Below, one piece after another: positions 8,420-17,599 of a stretch of DNA of 64,000 nt; the stretch's first letter is position 1; each line of letters begins with the position of its first letter. The notes under the pieces are model-generated. The model saw only the letters and a program-made list of their open reading frames with translations, was not told the origin of the DNA and made no database searches. Source of the stretch: Gammaproteobacteria bacterium 45_16_T64 (lineage in GTDB: Bacteria; Pseudomonadota; Gammaproteobacteria; Pseudomonadales; Ketobacteraceae); the NCBI GenBank assembly GCA_002162955.1, contig MABD01000056.1, positions 1 through 64,000 on the forward strand, written 5' to 3'. Both the position numbers and the translations under genes were made by a program.

Positions 8420-10480
8420 ATGAACACACCTTCGGCCTATGGCGTTCATCCACCAAGCACCACCTACGGCATGTGTCTCACACTGATGGCCACAGTCATA
8501 CTCGGCGGTTGCGGTAGTGGTTCTAGCGATGGATCTGACGGTGACACCGAACAAGCATCCAGCCACCTTAGCCGTGTTGAAAGTAACGAAGAATTTGTCA
8601 GCTACCTCAAAGAAGGCTTACACAATATTTCAGAAACGGGAGGTTATGTTTCCTACATGCCGCCGTTTTTGTCCCCCATAGGCATTGCAGAAAATGCGAT
8701 TAATGACTCAACGGAGAGCGATGGCAACGCAGGTTCCTCTGTCGCGAATAGTGGGAGCTTTTCTTCCACCAACGTTATCGAAAGCGGCGTCGACGAAGAA
8801 GATGTTGTGAAATACGATGGTGAGATACTCTACGTTGTACAGCAAGCAGATCGTCCATTCGACTGGATATCAATCGATGATGACATTGCCGCAACCACTA
8901 ACCCTGCGCCACCCACACCAGGAACCATTAAGCTGTTTCAAACCAGCAGCGAGCCCACCGCGGCGGAGCTAGTATCTGTTGTGGAGACCAGCGACGAAGC
9001 CAATACCATCACCGGTATCTATTTGTACGGTGAACGTGATACCAGCACGGCATCACTCATCACTGTCAGCTCAAAACAATATTATGGGTGGGATATTTGG
9101 AAGAGTGAATCTTCATGGTTTCATGGTAGAACCCATATCCAAGTAAACAATGTTTCCGATCCTACTGAACCAACACGTACCAAAGATTTTTCTTGGCAAG
9201 GGCATTATGTTGACAGTCGCCGCGTAGACAACACCCTCTATGTCGTGAGTCGTTTTTCTCCCTACATAGAGGGGGTTGTGCTATGGCCTGAAACAACAGA
9301 GATAGCTGAAAACAATCAGCAACTCATCGACAACACAGCCATTAGCAATTTATTACCGACTCTTTCTATTAATAATGACACCCCCCAACCGTTAGTGAAA
9401 AGCAGCGACTGCTTTTTGACATCCACGTTAACCGGCGATACGCACGGCCCATCCCTGATGATAATTACCGCCATCAATCTTGAGACTTTAGCGGCCCCGA
9501 CGTCAGTATGTACCCCCGCATTTAATGCCGGAGTATACGCGTCACAAAGCGCCCTCTATCTTGGTGAAACCTATCGTGATTTTCACAATCAAGAGACTGC
9601 TATTCACAAGTTTTCGATCTTGGATTCCACTATCGCTTACAAAGGTTCTGGTATTGTCAAAGGTAACTTGGGATGGGGTCGAGCAGGGTTTCGTATGAGT
9701 GAGCATGAGGAGAGATTACGAGTCATATCGACCCAGTATAACGACAACTGGCAACCCGAACATAGTCTCACGATTTTGGAAGAATCCGATACTGCAGCAT
9801 CAAATCTAGACATCGTGTCACAACTTCCTAACACGACACACCCCTCTCCTATCGGTAAACCCAACGAAGAAATTTACGCGGTACGATTTTTTAGAAACAA
9901 AGGTTATGTTGTCACTTTCGAACGTATCGATCCACTCTATATATTGGACCTTTCAAATGCACTAGAGCCTCGTATTGCAGGTGAATTAGAGGTACCGGGA
10001 TTTTCAAATTATCTACAAATATTGGATGAAGACACCCTATTAGGCATCGGTCAGATTGATAATAAATCGCAATTAAGCCTTTTTGATGTCAGCGACATCA
10101 GTAACCCAATCCTTTCTGACAGCATGGTCTGGGAAGGTGTTGGTACATCAGTAACCGCTAATTATGATTATAAAGCACTAAGTTATTTACCCATTCCAGA
10201 TACTCAGATTACCAAAATAGCGTTACCGGTAACCCTGAGAAATAATTGGGCATTTGTTGCTCAAGGGGCACAATTATTGGAAATCGATAGAGCGAATAAG
10301 CAAATTACTAACGACGGTTTTGTCACTGCGCGATCAACTGAAAAAGGGGGATATTCTTACAACAAAGAACGTACGATTATTCATGGAGATGGCATTCACT
10401 ATATTGACGATGCCTTGGTATGGTCAGCGGATTGGAACAATCCTGATGCAGTCTCAGGGCCTGTCGGTTCCACCCCATAA
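8420..10480 (+). CDS. Beta-propeller domain lipoprotein
   Basis: The 686-residue protein has an N-terminal signal ending LGGCGSG, a convincing lipobox. The mature part carries the hallmark block TNVIESGVDEEDVVKYDGE (about residues 117-135) of the Beta_propel family of secreted propeller proteins, whose function is unknown. The Ser/Asp-rich linker after the lipid Cys fits an outer-membrane-tethered protein. AAAGGAG lies 5-11 bp before the ATG. It is monocistronic and ends in a terminator hairpin. Confidence 0.85.
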   Translation: MNTPSAYGVHPPSTTYGMCLTLMATVILGGCGSGSSDGSDGDTEQASSHLSRVESNEEFVSYLKEGLHNISETGGYVSYMPPFLSPIGIAENAINDSTESDGNAGSSVANSGSFSSTNVIESGVDEEDVVKYDGEILYVVQQADRPFDWISIDDDIAATTNPAPPTPGTIKLFQTSSEPTAAELVSVVETSDEANTITGIYLYGERDTSTASLITVSSKQYYGWDIWKSESSWFHGRTHIQVNNVSDPTEPTRTKDFSWQGHYVDSRRVDNTLYVVSRFSPYIEGVVLWPETTEIAENNQQLIDNTAISNLLPTLSINNDTPQPLVKSSDCFLTSTLTGDTHGPSLMIITAINLETLAAPTSVCTPAFNAGVYASQSALYLGETYRDFHNQETAIHKFSILDSTIAYKGSGIVKGNLGWGRAGFRMSEHEERLRVISTQYNDNWQPEHSLTILEESDTAASNLDIVSQLPNTTHPSPIGKPNEEIYAVRFFRNKGYVVTFERIDPLYILDLSNALEPRIAGELEVPGFSNYLQILDEDTLLGIGQIDNKSQLSLFDVSDISNPILSDSMVWEGVGTSVTANYDYKALSYLPIPDTQITKIALPVTLRNNWAFVAQGAQLLEIDRANKQITNDGFVTARSTEKGGYSYNKERTIIHGDGIHYIDDALVWSADWNNPDAVSGPVGSTP

Positions 10481-10495
10481 GCGATCTCTATATGT

Positions 10496-10532
10496 AGAGG
10501 AGTAGGCAAACTCAGCAACCTGCCACTCCTCT
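10496..10532 (+). terminator. Terminator hairpin
   Basis: AGAGGAGT and GGCA (10496-10508, one bulged A) pair with TGCC and ACTCCTCT (10521-10532). A T-rich tail with interspersed A and C follows. It serves the beta-propeller gene and overlaps the convergent DUF3565 gene's downstream region. Confidence 0.6.
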
Positions 10533-10537
10533 TATTC

Positions 10538-10996
10538 TTATTTTGAGTAGAACTCAACAAAGAAGACAACGGGTCCTTGCGCTCTTACGCTGTGCAATAA
10601 ACACGGTGGGATAATCCCCTGTTGCCCTGCAATAATTTCATGCTCTACAACAGTAGGATAATTCACTGTATACATTAACGTGCCTTGCAACACCTTAATC
10701 ACTCCCCAAGTCCCTTCCTTGGTGGAGTGATCTTTTTGGAACCCTTTCGGAATTGTGATTTCAGTAAACTCCGCTGTCTTTTTGTACGGCACAAGATCTT
10801 CTGGAAACTCCAATGCATCGCAGCGAACACACTCTAGTGCTTCCCCTATCTTGTCCTGCCTGCCCTCTTCGGTAGTCACCCAAGGCCGCATAATAAACGG
10901 GGGAGCATGCCTAACGTGTTGCCCATGATAGCAATCCAGTTCTGCCACCCAGTCACCTTCTTCATCGAGATGAAAACCCACTATATTACGCTTCAT
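10538..10996 (-). CDS. DUF3565-DUF1971 fusion protein
   Basis: Residues 1-60 match DUF3565 (MKRNIVGFHLDEEGDW, then CYHGQHVRHAPPF and RPWVTTEEGR). Residues 65-152 match DUF1971 (LVPYKKTAEFTEITIPKGF, ending FFVEFYSK), a small cupin also found in TehB-like contexts. Both are families of unknown function; the Cys/His residues in the first half and the cupin His (HSTKEGTWG, HEI, LHS) suggest metal binding. It lies 18 bp downstream of the MarR gene on the same strand and is very likely cotranscribed and autoregulated with it. Confidence 0.82.
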   Translation of the reverse strand: MKRNIVGFHLDEEGDWVAELDCYHGQHVRHAPPFIMRPWVTTEEGRQDKIGEALECVRCDALEFPEDLVPYKKTAEFTEITIPKGFQKDHSTKEGTWGVIKVLQGTLMYTVNYPTVVEHEIIAGQQGIIPPCLLHSVRAQGPVVFFVEFYSK

Positions 10997-11014
10997 AGTC
11001 TCTCCGATAGATCG

Positions 11015-11575
11015 TTACGATTCATGCTCTCGACATATTTTTTTGACTTCAAAAGGCTGCAACTCCTCTTTTGTAAGACCACAAAAATAATGCCCATTAT
11101 CCAGCTGACTATTGTGCACGCAGCGTTCACACATCCCAAAACGTCTAAAATTATTGGCCTGCTGAAAACGGCTCAATAGGCTTTGGAGTGTCGTGTTAAT
11201 CGTTGCAATATCTTGCTCTTCAATCCCATCACTTGCTTGCTGAATTAATGACAAAGGCAAAATATCCGCAATTAGCTGTACTCCCTCATTTGTCATTTTC
11301 AAATGCGTCACCCGCTTATCATGTTCATCGGGGCACTTCTGAATTAACTCACGCTTTTCCAACACTTTTAGCGTTTGCGACACCGTACCTTTGGTTTGTC
11401 CAAGAAACTCAGTGACGCCCATCGGCGTATCAGAATATCGATTACACACTGATAGATAGTGTAGCGCTTCAAACTGGACGGGCTGCAACCCATGTTCGGA
11501 AAGCTGCTGGCGCGTTTCATTTCTTAACAGAGAGCCTAATCGCTCTAGGGTTTGGTGATCAATTAGCGTTTTCAT
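11015..11575 (-). CDS. MarR family regulator with Cys-rich C-terminal extension
   Basis: The 186-residue product starts at the ATG at 11575; an upstream TTG lies inside an operator. A winged helix-turn-helix occupies about residues 20-130 (TKGTVSQTLKVLEKRELIQK is the recognition helix and wing). An unusual C-terminal tail holds four conserved-looking Cys: CERC, YFCGL and KICREH. These could bind a metal or act as a redox sensor. The -35 TTGTCA and -10 TACTAT end 7 bp before the ATG, so the mRNA may be leaderless. It is followed by the DUF3565-DUF1971 gene and is divergent from a secreted protein gene. Confidence 0.85.
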   Translation of the reverse strand: MKTLIDHQTLERLGSLLRNETRQQLSEHGLQPVQFEALHYLSVCNRYSDTPMGVTEFLGQTKGTVSQTLKVLEKRELIQKCPDEHDKRVTHLKMTNEGVQLIADILPLSLIQQASDGIEEQDIATINTTLQSLLSRFQQANNFRRFGMCERCVHNSQLDNGHYFCGLTKEELQPFEVKKICREHES

Positions 11576-11581
11576 ATAGAG

Positions 11582-11610
11582 ATAGTATCGAATCAATACT
11601 TTATTGACAA
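11582..11610 (-). promoter_or_regulatory. Predicted marR promoter
   Basis: On the minus strand, TTGTCA (11610-11605) is followed after 17 bp by TACTAT (11587-11582). The expected transcription start falls at about 11575, the A of the ATG, which would give a leaderless mRNA and explains the absence of a Shine-Dalgarno sequence. Operator copy 1 lies within this promoter. Confidence 0.5.
11585..11599. promoter_or_regulatory. MarR operator, copy 1
   Basis: GTATCGAATCAATAC fits the palindromic pattern GTATYGA-N-TCRATAC. It overlaps the spacer and -10 element of the predicted marR promoter, so binding should repress marR itself. Confidence 0.65.
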
Positions 11611-11639
11611 GACATCATTCTTCGTGCGACCCTATATTG

Positions 11640-11654
11640 GTATCGACTCAATAC
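11640..11654. promoter_or_regulatory. MarR operator, copy 2
   Basis: GTATCGACTCAATAC matches copy 1 at 14 of 15 positions and is extended by a G and a C to a 17-bp palindrome. It lies 17 bp before the ATG of the secreted-protein gene, just upstream of its GGAG ribosome-binding site. Confidence 0.65.
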
Positions 11655-11670
11655 CATATTGGAGAAAATC

Positions 11671-12465
11671 ATGAAATATTCAACGAAACGATCAACAAGC
11701 AAATCACTAAAAACCCTGCTCACAACCGTCTCCGCTGCGACTGCAGCCTTTGGCATCAGTGTCTGCCAGGCCGGTGGGCAACATTCGGGCGGTATAAAAA
11801 CACCGCACACTGCGGGGGTTGCTCCTACATTTGATATCGTGCATGCCAAGATATCCACTCAAGGAAACATCGCCACCTTCCACATGGCGGTTGCCGACAA
11901 AGCGGGTACAAGCAAACCCACCAAAACCGGAAAACTTGCAGGAAGCCGGGTGTTTTCTTATGTTTGGCCAACCTCAATGAATAGTGAGGTAGTTGGATTT
12001 GAGAAAAATGCAGGAATCCTAGCGCTAGCCGTCACATCTCATAGTGATTTTGATGACACCCCACTCTTTGACGAGAACTCCGACAACAACCCAGGTAATG
12101 ATGGTGATATATGGCATAGCCACTGGGTGGTATTGCAACCCGATGATCGGTGTGGAAAAGGGGCACTTGGCGTCGTGGATATCCCTAAAGGCACTCACCC
12201 TACGCTGCCAAAAACGTGGCCAGGTTTACCCATTTTATTAGATAGTCCTGGTTGGGATCCAACCTTTGTGAATGAAACCGTGGAAGTACGTGTTCCGTTT
12301 GATGACATTAACGTCGTCAACAATGCCCGCTATGATGGTGTTACGGCGGGGCTACGAGTGAATCAAAGTGTACACGCGCCATTACTTTGTGTTGTTGATG
12401 TAAAAGATATCGCGTCAGGTGATTTGAGTTTACCGGGAAAAGTAGGTCCGCAGTTACATCAATAG
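11671..12465 (+). CDS. Secreted protein of unknown function under probable MarR control
   Basis: The ATG at 11671 has GGAG 7-10 bp upstream; an in-frame TTG at 11659 is less likely. The 264-residue product has a long signal peptide ending ISVCQA and a mature domain with several His residues (HSGG, HTAG, HSH at the middle, HAPLLC) and two Cys that could form a disulfide. No family is recognised. The divergent arrangement with the MarR gene and the shared operator make it the prime target of that regulator. An inverted repeat after the stop separates it from the convergent reductase gene. Confidence 0.7.
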   Translation: MKYSTKRSTSKSLKTLLTTVSAATAAFGISVCQAGGQHSGGIKTPHTAGVAPTFDIVHAKISTQGNIATFHMAVADKAGTSKPTKTGKLAGSRVFSYVWPTSMNSEVVGFEKNAGILALAVTSHSDFDDTPLFDENSDNNPGNDGDIWHSHWVVLQPDDRCGKGALGVVDIPKGTHPTLPKTWPGLPILLDSPGWDPTFVNETVEVRVPFDDINVVNNARYDGVTAGLRVNQSVHAPLLCVVDVKDIASGDLSLPGKVGPQLHQ

Positions 12466-12521
12466 GCTTAAATGGCACGCAATAATAACAACGAGGACAC
12501 TGCCTGAAAATAAACATCAAT

Positions 12522-12566
12522 GGTCCATGTTCAAAGAAAACGAAAATCTATTTTTGAACATGGACC
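12522..12566. terminator. 14-bp perfect inverted repeat between convergent genes
   Basis: GGTCCATGTTCAAA (12522-12535) pairs perfectly with TTTGAACATGGACC (12553-12566) across a 17-base A-rich loop. No T tract follows on either strand. Its position between convergent stops suggests a bidirectional terminator or RNA-stabilising hairpin. Confidence 0.5.
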
Positions 12567-12581
12567 GTAACACCTCCCCAT

Positions 12582-13349
12582 TTACAATAACTTAGGGAAA
12601 ATAGCCTTTCTATCTTTTGGATAGTCATCAAATGTCTCTAAGTACCACTTGTGATTCGCAATGGCTCTGGGTACAAGATTGGCCATGGTAAATACCACAA
12701 ACGATACGCCCGCTAATGACCACGCGGCAAGTGCAAAGCCGGTCCACGTAAGAATCTCACCCAGATAATTGGGCATAGACACATATTTATAACCCAAACC
12801 GTAAGGAATCTTATAGCCTTCGGTAGACCCACCTTTGCGTAGATCTCGTAAAATTTGGTCAGACTTTTTATTGAGGTAGTAACCAAAAGCAAACAGCAAG
12901 ATCCCCAAGCCAAACCGTGGGTCGGTTAACCATTCATTATTCAGGTGGTCAGAATACATAGAAATGAATGAACCGTTTAAGAATCCATTAATGGCACAAT
13001 ATGATCCCCCCATGAAAATCACCATAAAGGGTACGCTATCTCCCGGCTTCACCTTGATTTGGAAAGGATAAATAAATGCCCGGTGAAAATAATGCAATTG
13101 CCACATCACCAACAGCGTGATGGCAACAATAGAAGTATTATTTTCTCCCGTTAGAAAAAAGTAGAGAAAGACTAACGACGCGGGTGACTCCATCAATACC
13201 CAGCCTAACCGAGTATTAATTTTAGGACCCCAGCCGCCCGATTTATGACGACCATAGGGTGCATCAATAAAAAATAGCGCTAAGCCCGAAAAAGCCGCAG
13301 CAGCAAACACCCCAATCAATAAATAATCGAATACCATATTCCCAGTCAT
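12582..13349 (-). CDS. Steroid 5-alpha-reductase-like integral membrane protein
   Basis: The 255-residue product (ATG at 13349; an in-frame TTG at 13355 is possible) has about six hydrophobic segments. Its C-terminus contains the signature of the 3-oxo-5-alpha-steroid 4-dehydrogenase family: GLGYKYVSMPNYLGEILTW followed by PRAIANHKWYLETFDDYP and ending FPKLL. Family members reduce the delta-4 double bond of 3-ketosteroids or related enoyl substrates with NADPH. The steroid-degradation context downstream makes a steroid substrate plausible. It is the last gene of a four-gene minus-strand run. Confidence 0.85.
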   Translation of the reverse strand: MTGNMVFDYLLIGVFAAAAFSGLALFFIDAPYGRHKSGGWGPKINTRLGWVLMESPASLVFLYFFLTGENNTSIVAITLLVMWQLHYFHRAFIYPFQIKVKPGDSVPFMVIFMGGSYCAINGFLNGSFISMYSDHLNNEWLTDPRFGLGILLFAFGYYLNKKSDQILRDLRKGGSTEGYKIPYGLGYKYVSMPNYLGEILTWTGFALAAWSLAGVSFVVFTMANLVPRAIANHKWYLETFDDYPKDRKAIFPKLL

Positions 13350-13390
13350 AACCAACCCTTCTTACCTAAATCCCATCGAGAAAGAGCGTC

Positions 13391-14407
13391 TTAGCCCACT
13401 CCCCGTATAATTAACCAATACATTGACATCATCCCTATTCCATAACCAATAAGCACTCGACGCCAGAGCAAAAAACGCTTATCGACAATCTGTTGTGGAA
13501 TTCTCTGGCTAACAACCATTAGCCCTGCCAATAGGAGCAGTAGTATACACTGTCCAATCTCGATACCGATATTAAAAGAAATCAATGGTAACAACTTAGT
13601 GTGATTACTTGATAACATTTCATTCAAAACGGAAGCAAAACCTAACCCATGAAGCAGGCCGAAGCTTACCGTCAGTAAATAGGGGTATCGCTTAATCGAC
13701 ATACCGAGCCATTGTTTATTTGGATTCAATAATTCAACGGCCATAAACAAAATGCTTAAGGCGATCCCTTGCTCAACCCAAACACTACTAACCACCATCC
13801 ACCCTAATGATACCGTCACCAATGTCAGGCTGTGACCAAGTGTAAATGCCGTTACTGCTCCCAGAAGCACCTTAGGAGATCTTCTTAATAAAATAAACAA
13901 TGCAAACACAAACAACAGGTGGTCCCAGCCAGCCCATAAATGTTGTATACCACTGCTGACGTAGTGCGTTACCTCTCGCCACCAGGAGTAAGTTTTAGGT
14001 ACAACAAATGATGGCTGATCTCTTCCCAACAACTTCGACGTATACTCCTCCGCTGGACCACTCACCTCAACAAATACGGATAGATTACTGGTTTCGAGCC
14101 CTTGAATTGAAATCCGCCCTCCCATTAAGGAAGTATCGCAAAGAAACTGCCAACGATATAACACCGCTTTATCTTCAGTTGACACATCTGGGTCGGCTAC
14201 GCGGGTACAATTTGATGGAAATACCGGGGCTAAATTCTCCCCCTGTGTTCTATTACTCGATTCTTTCCATAATACTGAACCTTGCATCTCTGTCGATAAC
14301 GTTATTGACAACAACGAGGGCGCGAGGGCGTGTCCATTAGCCCAAGAAGGAATCAATAATAGCCAACTTATGAAACATGCCATCAGGATGTTTCTAGAGC
14401 GATACAT
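13391..14407 (-). CDS. HupE/UreJ_2 family membrane protein
   Basis: The 338-residue protein has a signal-like N-terminus, an extracytoplasmic domain of about 130 residues, and a C-terminal membrane domain starting with GWDHLLFVFALFILL and FTLGHSLTL, the hallmark of the HupE/UreJ_2 family. The conserved His and Asp in these segments resemble metal-transporter sites, but no substrate is established. The start overlaps the end of the parvulin gene by 14 bp. It belongs with the parvulin and DUF3604 genes as one operon. Confidence 0.85.
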   Translation of the reverse strand: MYRSRNILMACFISWLLLIPSWANGHALAPSLLSITLSTEMQGSVLWKESSNRTQGENLAPVFPSNCTRVADPDVSTEDKAVLYRWQFLCDTSLMGGRISIQGLETSNLSVFVEVSGPAEEYTSKLLGRDQPSFVVPKTYSWWREVTHYVSSGIQHLWAGWDHLLFVFALFILLRRSPKVLLGAVTAFTLGHSLTLVTVSLGWMVVSSVWVEQGIALSILFMAVELLNPNKQWLGMSIKRYPYLLTVSFGLLHGLGFASVLNEMLSSNHTKLLPLISFNIGIEIGQCILLLLLAGLMVVSQRIPQQIVDKRFLLWRRVLIGYGIGMMSMYWLIIRGVG

Positions 14408-15323
14408 GATAACGCTCCCGTAATTGCACTAGCGTTGATTCCACCAAAGTTTGCTGCTGAATCGACAAATAATCACGCAGCGCTTTCTTCTTTGCTTCCA
14501 CGAGGTCAAGTGGTGTCTTGGCAGTAATTTCTGCGATTTTTAGGAAGTGGTAGCCACCAATGCCCTGTTGCAATGGTAGCGGAGTCTCTAGATGATCCCC
14601 TTCTAATAGTGCCGTGTTAATAGGCTTACGTATGGCCTGATTAAATAGTGACTCTACCTGCTGAGCATTGAGAAACCTGTCATTCCCAACCGCAATACTG
14701 GTTGCTTTTGCCTGCATGTCGTTATCCGTCAACACGCCAGAAACCCAATGTTGATACCATTTATCTATTTTCTGTTTTTCGAAATGGCGGTTAGAAAAAT
14801 ACCCATGTACGACACGAACCCTAGCAGGGTGTTGGTATCGTTCAGGATTATTCTCGATAAAACTCACAAGTGCATCATCAGAAATACCCGCACCTTGTTG
14901 CTGAATAATCTTTTTCATCCGCTCGATTAACCGACGACGAACAACAATGTCGGAACGATACATATCCATCTGATTCGCTCTATCTAGCAGCTGGCGATCG
15001 TCACCCTGTCCATTCACAAACGCCATATTCATTAATATGCGCTGTCGAACCACTGAATCGACTCGATGAATACCCAATAATAACGCTTCATTTACCAGTA
15101 TTTCGTTATCAATATACTCCGACATGGCGCGATCCAACTCCGCCACTTTTGGTTCCCGCCCCAATGCCTGCGCAAGCGCATGGGTTATGTTCTGTTTATC
15201 CCTATCGCTCATCACAATGGAACGATCACCCTTACTATCCGACACATCCAAGACCGCGTGCTCTACACCAATTAGCAACAACGCTCCCAGTGTAAAAACC
15301 AATAACTGTCGGATAATTATCAA
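14394..15323 (-). CDS. Parvulin-type peptidyl-prolyl cis-trans isomerase, membrane anchored
   Basis: The 309-residue protein starts with TTG at 15323, supported by AGGTGA 4 bp upstream. An N-terminal hydrophobic segment (LLVFTLGALLLIGVEHAVL) anchors it. A SurA/PpiC-like chaperone region precedes a parvulin-like domain from about residue 160, with GIGGYHFLKIAEI near residue 255. It probably assists folding of exported proteins, perhaps the DUF3604 and HupE products of the same operon. The sequence is divergent in the parvulin core, so catalytic activity is inferred only from family. Confidence 0.75.
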   Translation of the reverse strand: MIIIRQLLVFTLGALLLIGVEHAVLDVSDSKGDRSIVMSDRDKQNITHALAQALGREPKVAELDRAMSEYIDNEILVNEALLLGIHRVDSVVRQRILMNMAFVNGQGDDRQLLDRANQMDMYRSDIVVRRRLIERMKKIIQQQGAGISDDALVSFIENNPERYQHPARVRVVHGYFSNRHFEKQKIDKWYQHWVSGVLTDNDMQAKATSIAVGNDRFLNAQQVESLFNQAIRKPINTALLEGDHLETPLPLQQGIGGYHFLKIAEITAKTPLDLVEAKKKALRDYLSIQQQTLVESTLVQLRERYHVSL

Positions 15324-15331
15324 CGTGTCAC

Positions 15332-17494
15332 CTACTCAACCGTAGATTGGGCGTTATACCAAATAGGCGATGTCCACGCTCGCTCTTGCACTGTTGCGGG
15401 ATACGTTCCTATTTGTACAATTTTGGTATTGCCGGGGTACACGTCAGACACATGATCATGCAGGCAACACTCTTGATAGCCGGAAGGTATTTGGCTCGGT
15501 TTCGCACAAGCTGAACGCATATCAGTAAAAGATGTTGTCTCTAGGTAACCCAAGCACTGCTGCCACGCCCAGCGACAACTGGGGTTTTCCAATACTCGCG
15601 CATAATAAGCAGCGTCTTCTTCAGCATTGAATGATGGATCTTTCCATACCGTACAGAATGACTCTGCTTTATTCGGTTGCGCTGGCGTACAACTGTTAAG
15701 ATCAACACTGGCCCCGTTATCCCCACCTGCCACATCAAATACTTGCTCTTGATGCGCTCCAGATTGATCAACCCAGTTCTTAACAATTTGAATCCGCTGC
15801 AAGCCTTGTTCACTATCACGATCTCGCAAGGCAGCCACGGCAATTAATGGTGTACCTGAACCTGGATACGCAGGAAGGTCGCCCCCCATAGGTACGCCAA
15901 GTTTATCGCCTTCCGACGCAAACGGTCCTGTACGTAACCCATCGGCAGTATCATTAAAATCAAAATCGTCACACAAATGTTGTTCATTAAAATCGTCAGT
16001 ATTATCCCAACCCGCAAACATCCGCACGAGTATTCTTGGACCACTGGTGGCATGGCTTTCTTTTCTCTGCATGGCGTTAAATAGATAATCACGAGAATTT
16101 TCTTCGGACCACAAGACTGCGAGACCTCCTGGGCTAAAACTAATTAGATCACTGAGCCCCTGAACCACCTCGTCACCGTTATCGGCCCCTGCACCACCAT
16201 GGCCAAGATAATTTTTCTCATCCACTAAACCTGGCGTACCAAGGTGAGTATCCGTACTTCCCACCACACCGTATTTAAACGGATTCGTACCGTGAATATT
16301 CTCTTGCTTCATACCTTCAGTTAGTGCGAAGCGTAGAAAACTCTGCTCCCCTGGTGGCCCTGTTAAAAAACCACCAAACCGATCTGCAATTAGGTTATTG
16401 AAAGGAAACTTCTCAAACCCACAAAACTCGTCCGCAGCATTGCTTCCGCCACGTTTGCATTCTGATCCACCTTTATGTTGATATATTTCCATTAAAGGTT
16501 CGTAGCGATTTCTTAGCTGTACATAATCCGGTGAAAAATCACTACGCTGGGTGTTTAACTTATCCCGTCGGAACATCATGTCACCACTCATATTGGAATT
16601 ATGAGGAATGGTCAGCGACTGGCAGTTGGTCTCATCGTTGCAATATTTATCCAACCCTCTCCATAAATTTTCCGGCTTGGAATATTCCATATAACTCAAG
16701 GGCTGCCCAGGAACATCAGCATTTCTAAATACCACATTACGGTGCAAATTAAATGATAACGGTGCTCCGGTATATTCATAACCTACGAACGCAGTAAAAT
16801 CACAACCTTCTGTTTTATCATAAGCCTGCTCAGCAGCAATGATCATTTCCTCCCATACAGACTCAGAAGCATCGAGGCATTTTTTACCGTTTTCACCGCA
16901 AAAATCAAAGCGATTAAGAGGACTATCAGACTCGAATATATTACCTAAGTACTGCAAGTTCCAATTAACAAAATCACCACGGGGATCTGCGCGAAAGTCC
17001 GTGCATTTATCACTTTGATAAGCCTCAGAGTCCACCTCAGCGGTTTGACACAACACTGTCTCGCCGAAAAACTCAGCATGGTCTGACACCATGGCAAAAT
17101 CTAGCGGTCGACTAATGGTTGCAGAGCGCGAAGGCGTTTCATCATCAATCCATGGCTGAATGCCTACGGTCTCACCCTTAGCAAACGCATAGGACTGAGC
17201 TGGAGATGTACGGGTATCCTGAATACCAGCATCCAGCGAGCGCTCAGAGTGCACATGGGTGTCACCGAAGTAAGGATTCCGCAACGGATTATAGATACCA
17301 CAGGGCTGACGCTGCTCAGAATAATCCAAGCGCTTTTCCTTCCCAAGGCCATAAGTTCCTGAATCAATGACCACAGGATCTTTTAATATCACCGGAATAT
17401 CTGGTGCTTCCGTTTGCTTACAGCCAATCACACTCAGCAGCATCGTTGATATCACTGCCCCCCTAAATTTCCTTGGTCTATTATGTAAATCCAC
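15332..17494 (-). CDS. DUF3604 domain lipoprotein (PHP-superfamily-like)
   Basis: The 720-residue protein starts with GTG at 17494, preceded by AGGAAG at a 6-bp distance. A signal peptide ends SVIGC, a lipobox. The mature protein begins the DUF3604 domain with NPYFGDTHVHSERSLDAG (about 71-88), a metal-binding HxH block, followed by MVSDHAEFFGE and GSTDTHLGTPG blocks. The metal residues fit a PHP-like phosphoesterase or hydrolase, but no substrate is known. Many Cys suggest disulfides in the periplasm. It heads the operon with the parvulin and HupE/UreJ_2 genes. Confidence 0.88.
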   Translation of the reverse strand: MDLHNRPRKFRGAVISTMLLSVIGCKQTEAPDIPVILKDPVVIDSGTYGLGKEKRLDYSEQRQPCGIYNPLRNPYFGDTHVHSERSLDAGIQDTRTSPAQSYAFAKGETVGIQPWIDDETPSRSATISRPLDFAMVSDHAEFFGETVLCQTAEVDSEAYQSDKCTDFRADPRGDFVNWNLQYLGNIFESDSPLNRFDFCGENGKKCLDASESVWEEMIIAAEQAYDKTEGCDFTAFVGYEYTGAPLSFNLHRNVVFRNADVPGQPLSYMEYSKPENLWRGLDKYCNDETNCQSLTIPHNSNMSGDMMFRRDKLNTQRSDFSPDYVQLRNRYEPLMEIYQHKGGSECKRGGSNAADEFCGFEKFPFNNLIADRFGGFLTGPPGEQSFLRFALTEGMKQENIHGTNPFKYGVVGSTDTHLGTPGLVDEKNYLGHGGAGADNGDEVVQGLSDLISFSPGGLAVLWSEENSRDYLFNAMQRKESHATSGPRILVRMFAGWDNTDDFNEQHLCDDFDFNDTADGLRTGPFASEGDKLGVPMGGDLPAYPGSGTPLIAVAALRDRDSEQGLQRIQIVKNWVDQSGAHQEQVFDVAGGDNGASVDLNSCTPAQPNKAESFCTVWKDPSFNAEEDAAYYARVLENPSCRWAWQQCLGYLETTSFTDMRSACAKPSQIPSGYQECCLHDHVSDVYPGNTKIVQIGTYPATVQERAWTSPIWYNAQSTVE

Positions 17495-17599
17495 AGCGAT
17501 CTTCCTAAGATAATTATTATTGTATGGTTACCGCAAAGGCTATAAGAACACACCCGTAAAAATTCGTTTTTTTATGTACAACTGATGACACTAAGGCCT

